Positions 33,327 through 45,300 of a stretch of 64,000 nucleotides of DNA are shown one piece after another. The notes below the pieces were generated by a model. That model made no database searches. It was not told the origin of the DNA and was given only the letters and a program-made list of their open reading frames with translations. Location of the stretch: the NCBI GenBank assembly GCA_945859605.1, contig OX243827.1:28933641-28997640 (forward strand), in the 5' to 3' direction. Position numbers and translations under genes: made by a program. The DNA comes from Lumbricus rubellus (Eukaryota; Annelida; Clitellata; Crassiclitellata; Lumbricidae). How positions within the stretch are numbered: the stretch's first letter is position 1; the number at the start of each line of letters is the position of its first letter.

Positions 33327-36300
33327 CTGATTGAAATGGCTAATAGTCTCTTAATGTAATGCTAAGTCAAATAAGACCGTGTTTCATCATGTCCATGTCC
33401 TTCTCAGGACTCCTGTTTGCTGAGCTGAGCAAGAGTTTAAGCCGCTCAGGCATTACGGATCCAACGGGTGCTGTTGCTGATTGTTCCACATCTAAACCCC
33501 TACAGGACGTGCAGTGTGACGAGCCGCCACCTAAAAAACGACATAGCACTCTGTTTGCTCACTACAACAAACAGAAGGCACCGGTTCCAGGTAGCTTGAC
33601 AACAGTTTTTAATATTACAACATTCACTTAACTTGTAGGTTGCATGTTGACAACGCTGAAAGTCTGAAACAAACTGTAAGACCAAGGAGGAAACTTACAT
33701 ATTAATCTTTTAAATTTTAATCGCTCTCATGCTCAATAAAGTTCCAGCATTAGCATGATGCATTGTCATTTCTTTCAGTTCATTTCTTCAGCAGCCACCT
33801 ACTGACTTAAACTTAATTAAATTTGAAATTTATTGTTCCTCATTTGAGATGCTAATACTAATAATAGTATTATATTACTAGCCTTGTCTGTCATGCCGTA
33901 CAGTCGTATTCATTTCAATTCATTGTAAATTAACATCACACTCCTTTTCTGTGAAATTTGGTATTTACACATTCGTAAGTACCTTGTGTGTAAATTAGTT
34001 CACTTTTTGGATTATTTTACTCATTACTAATTAAAGGTTGTAACCAACTTTGACATTTCTTTAATTTCAGCAGATCAGATCACTGAAGTGAGCCCAGAAC
34101 GCCAACTGACCGAGTATTTGCAGCTGATCAATGTGTCACCTGCAGATGAGCTATCACTCACCACTTTGCTGACATCTGATAAATTCACTAAGCTCAAAGA
34201 ACTATTCAGTCGAGTATTGTGCTCTCCAGCAACATCAGCACCAGTGGAGCGTGTCTTTTCGCAAAGTGGACTGATTCTGCGACCTAATCGTGCACGCATG
34301 ACCGACAAGCTGCTGGAGACTCTGGTTTATTTAAAATGCAATCAATAAACTTATACTGAGTCAGTACATTACAAGTTACTAATTTTCACTGTCTCGTACT
34401 TTCACAGTACAATTAGTCATTACTTCCAAATGCACATTGTGACATTATTATTTATTATTGTTTGTCTAGCCCTGTTCCTGGCCCTTGGGGTCAGGTCCTT
34501 GTCCTGGTCCTGGTCCTTGGGGTCAGGTCCTTGTCCTGGTCCTTGGGGGTCAGGTCCTTGTCCTGGTCCTGGTCCTTGGGAGTCAAGTCCTTGTCCTGGT
34601 CCTGGTCCTTGGGGGTCAGGTCCTTGTCCTGGTCCTGGTCCTTGGGGGTCAGGTCCTTGTTAACATCCCTGCAATATTATACATGTATGAAGCGCCGTAG
34701 CGGTAGGTTACTTTCAGAGCAAATTGAGACACGGTGCTCTGTCGAATATGTGTTAGCAAGATGAAACAATGTCTGCAGACTTGCTCTCATCTATATCGAT
34801 CATTTATTGGTCCTGTACTTTGGAATAAGCTATCTCCGTTGAAACGTTCTTCATTGTTATCTGGTAGATCTATTTTACTACTCAAAGAACAACTTTTAGC
34901 TGCCTCAAGACCATAATTTTCTTACTTTCTGTGTCTTTCGCACTGGGAGAACCTCTGATTGGTTGTCTGTGTGAGACGCTTAATAAATTATTGGATACAA
35001 TAGGCCTACAATACAAGTAGATGCATGAGGCATGTTTTAACGCTTGTTTGAGTTGGACCACCAATGTCCCCAGATATGAATAGTTCCATTTGTTGGTAAT
35101 TTCGCGATTATTTGTCACTCATAATTATATCGGTCCACGCTGCAAAATCTATGTTTTCCATACTTTAGAACACTGTTCAAGAAAGTGCGTTGAAAGCAAC
35201 GATGCGCAAATCAATTGGACGCGACCGAACTGCAATGAATGCATTGACAAAGAATTCAGTGACCTGCTGGAACAGGTAAGCTTAGGCCTAGTTACAGAAT
35301 CAGGCTTAGGTCTACTTTTATTTTATAGGACAAAACATTTGCCTGATCACAACGTGGATTTTACTATGATAAGTGAATAGCCGATACAATGATTCACTTC
35401 TATGTAACGCCATAAGTTGGTCTGTCGAATACGACGATCATTCCGGATGGATATGAAGTGGTAGACGGAGAATATTCATGATTTTAGGCCTACTGCGCAA
35501 TAATTGCTACAGTTTAGCGTATGCCTGCATGTATACTGCAGAGTATCCAATGATGTTTCCATATTGGATTAAAACACGAACAGGTGATTTGCAAATTAAC
35601 CATCCTACAGATTAACATTGCAAAGTAGGCCTACTTAGCTTTAGTGTATTCCAAGTCGCTTGCTTGCATCCCACAGGCTCTACCCGGCATACCGTACTTT
35701 GAAACCGTTTGCTATAACGGCTTATGGGAGCTTGATGCCCTTCAAAGCAACTGATTCACCTTACCATTGTTTCCTGTCTATCGACACCAAACCTTATTCA
35801 TTTTGATAATAACATAATTTGAAATTCTAGTCCCTACAGCAGGCATACAGAGACGCATGAGTGGAGTTCAGTAGGGGCTAAGGGGTGGGGGCTAAGTACC
35901 TCCAAGAAGGCCCAGATTCAAATTTTTTACCATAAAATGGTATCCTTTTTCGGGGTTAGCCCCCAATAAGGCCCAGACTCGGGGTTAGCGCCCCCCTTCT
36001 CCAAGGACGGAAACTAGACTCCACCCATGCAGATACAACTAATTATTCTGTTGAAGGTCAAAAACGAGTCGGAAGCTTTATTCAAGAACCAGACAGTGAT
36101 TAACAACGTCGCGCGTGAATTGTCTGTCAAGACTAACAAGAGTGAAGGTCTGAATTCAGGAAATCTCAACGCTTCCGTTATGCTGATAAACCGATTGGCT
36201 GACCTGAAGAGGGACAGCACTGTCAACACAAGCGCAGAGGAGATCAAGGTAAACACATTATTATTGAAAGAGTTACATTTCAATCGATACGCAGCTAAGA

Positions 36301-39300
36301 GCATTTTCAAACTGTCTTAAAATTAAAGCGTACTTGTTTTGATAAGACCGATTGTCTCGTGCAGCGCTTCTGTGTGCCGCAAACGAGTACTAGGCCCATA
36401 TTTGAATGTTGACATACGGTAGGCCTACTTAGGTTTTACATTATACAGGCATGACATTGTGCAATGCAAATTCTCATTGTAACTAGGCTACTTCTGTGGC
36501 GAAACTTTGGTTTATTTATTTTAAATTATTTTCTCCATTTCAGTAATAAATTATGTTTACGGATGAAACTACGGTAGCTACCGTGGAATAGCCTATCACT
36601 CTGCACGACAGACATTTAAAAACTGTCCTCAAAACGTGTTGGTTCAGAATACATTTGAATAAAAAAAAATTATTGCTTTCTTATTTAATATTTATGCTCT
36701 GTTTTCAGATAGCATAACATAATAGGCCCTAATTATGTCTGGTTGCATCGTTCCTCGTGTAGGCTTAGTATTGTACTATTATAGGCCTATCATAGTCTTA
36801 CACTGTTACGTTAGACATACACTAGTTAACTTTAACGATGTTTATTCGTTAAATTAACTTAGATGGTCATTTATGTAGCATGTATCGAGGTACAGAAGAT
36901 GCGCTATTTATTATTTCTGTGCATGCAGTGATGCATACAGACGTACACTGATACTCATACACAACTATAATAATTAATAGGTCCTATGTTTGTGTTTGAC
37001 GTAAGGTGATTTTTAATTTGTGTAACACGTATTGCAGTCAATCGTTCAAGCGGCCAGCAACGTTCTTCGGCCGAACAACACTAAAGCATGGAACGAACTC
37101 ACAGATGTAAATCTTAAACTTATTTTGAACCAATGCTTACAATTATTCTGCGACAAAACTATATTATTTCGCTTTAATAATTAATGCAGGAAATTTACTA
37201 CTAAAATAATTATGCAAGCTTAGGCTGTAGGAGCAATGTCTAAAAGTCTGGACGTTTTTTACAGCCTATAGGCCTATGCGCGTGCTGGCTGGTAAACTCG
37301 TGATATTTATATCCCATGATAAAATATCTAGTAATTTAGAATAGAACTTTCATAATTTCAACAGGTTCTTTACTCGCTTCTCTTCAGTTCTGTGTTCAAA
37401 TCATCTCTCATTGGAGTCATTGGTGTTTTTAAAACACAGTCTACCACAAAATTAGACCTATTTCTTTAGATCAATAACAAAATCCACAAGTATCAACATA
37501 TTTCAATAATAATAACAGTATTCTGTTTTATTATGTGCTCAATTGTAGGTGAACAAAAGTATCGCCACGTCCATCTTGTCTTCACTTGAAGTCTACGGAA
37601 AAAAGCTATCCACGCTTAACACATCAGAACACAGATATGAAAAAGAAGACAATCTGGGTAAGAAAGCATGGTTTGGAGTATAAATCTGGAGAAGAATAAG
37701 GCAGAATGGAAGGACTATAATAATAGTGCTATAATGTGAAAATCGTTTGCGACGGCGTCGTCGCAAGGTATGTTTTCGATGTTGCCCTTTATACCCACAG
37801 AATAAGCTTATGCATGTTTTCAAATACACAACTAAAGACAGTCAGGTACTGTTGTGATATCTCCGTGATCACAGGGCTTGTATCAAACTATTTTAGTAGA
37901 CTTAATAGAACGAGGTTGGAAACTCTATGTTTCGGGTAAAACTTTAAATGGACTTTCGCTCCAAGTCTGGCTTTAAGTATGTTTTCTCGTTTCAGTTTTA
38001 GAAGCATGGTCATTTGAGAAGTCAAGCGAAATCCTTTATATCGATTTTCCAAACGGATCAGTTTGGAACGACAGCCGTGGAGACGGAATATCAATAACAA
38101 TTGATACAGGAAAAACCAGTAAGTTGAAATGTACTTTTTGAACCCTCCAAAATTATTTTGTCAGATGCCATTACTTTAATAGACACACATCGACTATAGC
38201 CTAATTAGGCTATACATTATACAACTATCATAGACGCTGTGTAATCGTTATCTTAATATTAATTTTATACGGGGTCTATCAATTTAAGCAATGTAAAAAA
38301 TGCTCTGCAATAAAGGTTTAACACTAGCAACTTTATGTTAAGACGAGTAGGCTATTCTATTCGTATCGGTTGAATGGTTAAGAACCTATTGACATGACAC
38401 AAACATTTTTTTTAGTTGGTAACCAACATGATAAATTATGCAGGTGGTAATAACATCAAATTATAATGGAATTTGTTTGATACACAGGAGACCCCAAAAT
38501 GGCGCTACTGGTCCCGCAAGCCAGGGGCACCAGAGACAATTCACGACCAATTAGCCTATGTTTACATGACAAACTAGAAGATTGTGTGTCAACATAACGG
38601 GGCAGGTAGCGATTAGTAAAACCGGCAAAGTCGAGGAGACCATCTTATTCACGTTTTAACAGATTCTAACTGTCGGTAGAATAAAAATCGTGCCAGCTGG
38701 TGATGATGCATTATAATGATCAAAGCAAACAGATGGACAGCTGCAGCAACTGCGGCAAGAAATGGTGCCAGAAGCCGAACAAACATAAGCCTACTTTTCT
38801 GAGTCAAATTGTGGTTGTTGTTAATTTCCATTAACTTTAATGGGAGGGGGATGCGAGGTTATCCATTGTATAGACTATAATCACTATAAACTTATCATTA
38901 ACGAATTGAAGCTACATTATTTTCTCTGATAACGTGTACGCCCAATAAATGTCTGCAGTGGACGGGCTTCCTTTTTCATTTTTCATATTAATGTGAGATT
39001 GACTTTGCAGACATTTCATCCAATTGGAACATGTGGGGTGTCTATTATCGGACGGTCAACGAATACCTTCCTTCAAATAAGTAAGCAGTTTTTCAGTTTT
39101 GAAATTACTGTGCAGATGTACCAAATATATTTTGCAATAGTACGGACTCTTGTAGAAATCTATGCTACTACGGTTCAGTAGTCCGACCACGAAACATGGT
39201 GGACTCTAAGCGCTTTTGGTGCTCTAGAGTCTACGATACCTCTAGGGCCTAGGCACTCTGGTCAATTTTGAGACTCTAAATTTTATTATAGGCCTACATT

Positions 39301-42300
39301 TGCCACTGTGTACAATAAAATTATGTACTTTGGTACCCTGGAGTATATGATACATGTAGCCACTGTAGATTCAAGGTACTTTGGTTATCTATAGTTTATA
39401 ATACCTGTAGTGTAGGCACTGTGAACTCCGCCGCGGGATGTTTTAGGATAGCCTGAGCCTGCCCCAAGCCAGCATAAAGAGGGTTCCGCGGTGGGCTTGC
39501 AATAAATTCTATTAGCAAGAGGAGTGTTGGAGGTGTGTTTCCCGATGTACAGACCTCCACGGGAAGAACTGATCTCTTAGTTCTAAATAAGTACGGTGGA
39601 TATTCTTTGTTACTCTACATGTAGATTTTACTATTCCTGTAAACACCGTGGTGTTTAGGCACTCTTGGTACTTTAATGACAGATAAAAGTACAAACTCTC
39701 AGAATTACTGCATTGATTTGAGATTTCAAAAGTCCCTTAAATATTCGATGGCAACCATGTCTAACTTGTTTAAAAAAATAAATTCTTGCCTGTAATTCTC
39801 GATACAGTGACACTGATGAGGAAGTCAACTCAAGAGTTCTGGCGTTTTCAATCAGCGGACTAAGCGCCAACGAAACACTAAATCCACCAGCTATTATAAC
39901 GCTACATCATATTGAGGTAAGCTTATAGTGTTTTTAAACACCTAAAGTAGCCTACTCGTCTGTGTGTAGCCTACCAACCTTGCATGAATTGCTTCAATTC
40001 AATTTTCTCTGTCATTCTCCAGTTGTAGCAGATTCACACATCTGAGATTATCTTTGCAATGTTTTGACATGCATCTCTAAATCGTCCTTTCACCGTCTCA
40101 TAAATTATCGCATTGTACATTCACCTTTAATACCGTCCTTTGAGGATTTCTCTCCCTTTATTTTTGTGGCCAAAAAGTGTCTACTTGTGTGCAAGATGAT
40201 ATAGGATACAGATACTTTAAGAAAGAAATTATTTTGGTTATGGCCAATTAATTACAGTAGCGACATCTGTTTTAGTCATGAAGTATTTTTGGATACGGTA
40301 CTGTTTTCTTTGTAAATTTAATGCTGAAGTAAATATCTTTATGAATTGAGACTGGTTTGTGGTTTGTAGACAAGAAACGAGAGCTTTCGAGGAAAGTGCG
40401 CTTACTGGAAATTTGAAAGGTAGGCATTTCGTCTTATGATACCTACGCCTGTTAACTTTCACAACATACTTGCAACAAAAAGAAATACAAATGTGACCAT
40501 AGCTATAACGTTTTCCCGTCTCTGCTTTGCTCGAAATGTTGTCTACTTGTATGCGAGATTACGTAAGATACTTGAAGACATTTTTTATAAGTTAGGCTAC
40601 AAGTTGTTTTTCATATTCGTTAATGAGGTGTTGTAAGAAATGATAGTCATTCATTTTTCATTCATTCATTCATTCATTCAATGGAGCCCGTTCCAGATGG
40701 ACGGCCCTACAACCAATTGAGAAAGTTCGGCGTCGATTGGCAGCTAAGCGAGTCCGTGGAACTATTTATTTATTATCTCTGTGTGTTGAACTGATTGTAT
40801 TGTTTTTACGATAGTGACAATGCCAATCATGGTTCGTGTGTGGTACTGTGTGCCGTAATAGACGAACATTCTAGTTTAAACTAGGCCTATGTGTTTCCTC
40901 TGGATCTCATAATGTAACAGGTAGATATTATTTCACTCAACTTTTCAGCCGCGATTGGGATTCCGCTGGGTGCAATGAGACTTCGACGAATAAAACTCAC
41001 ACGATCTGCAGTTGCAACCATTTGACTAACTTCGCCATTTTGATGAGCAGAAGTCCCATACACGCGGTGAGCAATGAGCATTCAATGTACACACTGACCT
41101 TATGACGCGGTACAGTAATGTAGGCTAATTGTATGGGAACTGTGAAGAATCCCTCAAGCTTAGATGCACAGCAGCGCAATAATTTTTTGCATCAAATGCA
41201 TGGATGGTAGATTGGACCCACGAAATTTCTATGGGAGAAATATGAGTCAAATGCGGGTTTCATACGAGCGTACTGGTCGGGTACTAGTGGGACTTATGTG
41301 GACTCTATAGTACATGTATATACAGGTCTCATAATTATGGGAATATTGGTCATACATGGGTTCCATACTTGGGGGTTTAGGGCCTAATAAGAGCTTCTAC
41401 TGACTGCACTTAGAGTGTACTACTCATGCAACGGAATACTCTTATTAAGTGAATACCCTGTCCAGATCATCACAGTTTCGCGTCCGTTGTATACGGTAGT
41501 TGAAATAGAGAGACCAGTCGCAACTAAGTAGACAGCCAATCATCGCAGTCTTATAAAACAGCATTTAACTTCAGCCACGTGGCTTAATTATATTATTTTA
41601 AAAGGTGGTCATAGTGAAGGTAAATGAAAACTTTAATGCATTGCAACTGCTTCTGCAGCAGCCGAGCGACGCTCAGCAGCATCACGGAAAGGCGTTGGGT
41701 ATCCTTTCAATCATCGGTTGCAGTATTTCGCTTGTTGCTCTCATCTTAACCGTTATCGTCTACGCCGTTACTTGGAAGTGAGTGGCCAAAACCATCTGTA
41801 ATTCTTATAAATGCTTTAGAAAAGTACTCACGAAGTCACTAACGTCAAAGTATAATAGGCCTAATGTGTAGGCTAAATCCATGGTAAAAACTCAGATTAA
41901 TCACGAGTTAATAAATCTGTTGAAGTAATATATTTTATAAATTTCTTTTCAATCATATTAATATCAACTGGCACATAAGCCGAATGTGTGAAGAGATTCA
42001 GTCGTTTAAGTATTTTTTATTGTGTTCATAACTCTTTGCTTTGTATAACACATTCATGCAATTTGCCACTGTGCCTCGGGCTTCACTCTTGACTAATCAT
42101 TAAACTTTACTGAGCATGTCTCAAATAATTATTTGAATCGCTACATAGGGATAATATTGATGTTTTATTAACAGGCAGGCCAAGTCAGCCCAGGCCACTG
42201 TTCTACTGAATCTCTGCGTCGCTCTAATCGTTGCTTACACCCTCTTCCTGTTAGGAGCACACAGAGTCGAACCAAAGGTATGACCACATAATCATAACAG

Positions 42301-45300
42301 ACAAGGGTAAAAAGGCAGTGTATGGGTGACATTGATTGATTGATTGATATTAACTAGGTTTTGTTACATTTCTATTACGGCTAGGGCCTTCACTGTCAAC
42401 CAAACATTCGTTTGGTAAAAATTTTCCACACCTTTTCAATATCTTTGATTTCTGACTGCAAACTCTTCCTTTTGTGAGTTTTTGAGATTCTACACAGATT
42501 CCAGAATTACGTTTGTTCAATTTTCTGCACACACTTGAAGAATTGCTAATCCCTTATTCTTACTGACTTAAAGATGCTATCTGCCATCGGTAAATACAAT
42601 GTAGCAAGTAAGCCTACGTCATATTTTCTTGCCATCTGAAATAGTTTTCTCATCTACAAAAAACCTGCGACTTACGCTTCTCAACTTTTTTGTTCTCAGA
42701 GTCTGTTACTGTACGTGAACGCTGGAGCAATGCCACAGGCTTGGTTCGGTTTCGCCCTTCTGAATAGTTAAATGACGTTTAATAAACGCTCGATTACATT
42801 TTCAATTTGTAGGCTATTAATTATTGTTTTTGGTATGTTTGTAGGACGGCTGCAAAGTCATTGCAGCCCTGTTGCACTACTTCTTCCTGGTCGCTTTCTT
42901 CATCATGTTGATCGAGGGTGTTGAGCTGGTGCTCTACATCATCTTCGTATTCCATGTTAGACGAACGAGAGAAACCATCATGCTCATTGCTGCCGCTTGG
43001 GGTAAATATTTGATGATGTGTTGTCTAGTTTGTAGACCACGATTCATTGGCCTGCCTATTACACAGACTACAACCGAATATGCAAGAACCTGAGTTTTTA
43101 TAATAACATTATTCGTCAGAATAATATCCTGACTCACAGAGGCTTAACTAAACGAAGCATAATATGTTTCAAGATACTAAAGCCAGAGTTCCCTAAGGTA
43201 AGGGGAAGAAATAGTTTAGGCTACTCACAGTGGCTTAATTAAACGAAGCATAGTAAGCATAATATGCTTCGTTTAGTCAAGCCTCTGTGAGTAAGTTAGT
43301 TCTTCCTCTTACTTTAGGGAACTATGGTCCTAGTATCTCGAAGATAACAAACCATGATAAGCTTACATCTATTCAGTTTGAGATTTCTCCAGTTTGCTCC
43401 ATTAATTCAACACCTTCATTGCGCCGCATCTGACAAACACGGCGCATCGCTATGCGGTGACTCCGCATCAATCAAAATTGCATATCTTTGTTTACATGTA
43501 GGCCTACCGTATGTAGGTGTTCCTAGTAGCGGGGTCAGCGATTCCTACTGGGCCTATCCCTGTGGCCACTCCCATTTTAATATGTGGTTTGCAACTGTAT
43601 AACTGTAAAAATGAATGGTTTCAAAAAATAAATGATTGATTGATTGATTGATTGATTGAACCAGCGTGGAGTAAAGGTATGAGTGTTACAGTAAGCCATG
43701 GGTAAATTGTTCTCGTTAACGTATTAATATGTTCTTTTCTTTTATTTCAGTTCTACCGCTCATCATTGTCGGCGTGTCTCTTGGAGTCACAAAACTCGAA
43801 GGATACGGTCACAATGATGCGTCAGTAACTTTTAAATTCATGAATTCAAAATAAAGACGGTTTTAAGACTCCATAAATAACCTATGACTTAAGCGCATCC
43901 TTCTTTAAACTATTCAGTGCACCTTCCTGAGCTTCTGTTGCTCTTGTCCATCCAGTAGGAAGAGCAACGACCTGGGAAGGAGCCAGTAATTGTCGACCAG
44001 GTGTCCATCTGCATTGCTTTTGTAGCCTAAGTTTTGTTATCCGTGCATAACATGAGTAAGATCGGCCATTGAAACGTAGGAATATTTCCGCTGAGAAATG
44101 AACCATGTGCTGCCGCTTCATATTGAGGATGCTAAGCTTGTTTTCTTCCGCAATTCTTCAGTTCTGTGATGCAATTAACACAGCATATATTATCAGTAAT
44201 TGGAACGAGGCCGATTGATAAACGCGTATTTCAGCGGCTGAAGTTGGCAAGACATGGTTCAACGATACTTTTGTTGCAGTGAATCTCGAAAAAATTCCGT
44301 TACATACGTTATCGAACTGTCCACAGCTAATTTTTGAAAGTCCTTCAAAAATGTTGTGTAACTCTGCTCATGAACAAACAATAAATAAAGAAAAGAAAAG
44401 GAGAAATGTGATTAATAATTATCGTATAATTAGAATGCATTGTATAGCCTATGAATAAACTGCTTTCTTTGTGTTCTTATAGCTGCTGGTTGTCTGCTGA
44501 AAACCATCTTATCTGGGCTTTCGTTGGTCCCGTCCTGTGTATCATCACGGCAAGTGCTCTACCGTTTTTGTATTTTTTAGATCTAGGCAGAATAATTCAA
44601 TTGAAACTATAGTTTCGACGATGATCCTCAGTTTTTCACAAAAAACCAGTTCCACAATAAAAGTAACAGGTGTAATGAATTCACAGGTGAACTCATTATC
44701 CACTAGCAGTTGTTTGGCATTGATTCGATGCTTCATTTTATAGACAAGAGAGTTAGAAAACAAGTGACCGTATTAATATGAGTTGTGTGTAAGCTTACTT
44801 CCTGCTAAATTACAAGTTGTAGGCTTACCTGCATTTGAGCTGTCTGCATTTATGCATTTATGAACTTTGACAATGGTATTATGTGTGTAAAACATAATAG
44901 AAGTAGCTTGATACTCACGATGTTATAAAAATATAAATTGTCTTGATTACAATTACAATTACAATTCCTGCATCATCACATGCTGACTGGATTCGTATTT
45001 TAAACAGATCAACTTCATCATTTTAATAACCGTTCTGACGTGGATGTCTCGGAAGAAAGCTCTGCTCGCTAAGAACGCACAGAAAAGAGACGAAATAAGG
45101 TAAACACCGATAGAAAAAAGATCGCTTCAATCGTTCATAAATTTAAGAATTTAAGAGTTTCTTGATAATCTTGAAGCTCATTATTTTGCAAGAGGTAGGC
45201 CTACTTGACAATAAAAGCACATCTCTAGGAGACTCTGAAATCTAAGGATTTCGCACACGTACTTCAGGTTAAATATCCTCTGCAGTTTAACTACTTGCAT

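Larger units (their letters stand above)
26016..34671 (+). mobile_element. Autonomous-looking hAT transposon, 8.66 kb with nested insertions
   Basis: Ends CAGTGATGTTAA and (complement) CAGGGATGTTAA, flanked by a perfect 8-bp duplication CAATATTA at 26008-26015 and 34672-34679. Inside each end lies a tcctggtcctt-type minisatellite. It carries a four-exon transposase (30630-34348) and a nested P-like element (26279-30500); without the latter it would be about 4.4 kb. It sits in sense orientation in the intron that splits the HRM domain of the GPCR. Confidence 0.93.
35276..41604 (+). other. GPCR introns between HRM and TM1: other content
   Basis: Besides listed exons and the MITE I see: degenerate tandem units around 39187-39430 (ctttggt...cactgt, about 70-75 bp period); a retroelement tail (attc)n at 40645-40680 followed by an inverted body to about 40800. 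The rest is unique AT-rich DNA with TAGGCCTA octamers. Confidence 0.5.

Noticed and set aside
34430..34764. Gly/Pro/Leu repeat ORFs in all three plus frames
   Set aside because: They come from the tcctggtcctt subterminal minisatellite of the hAT element.
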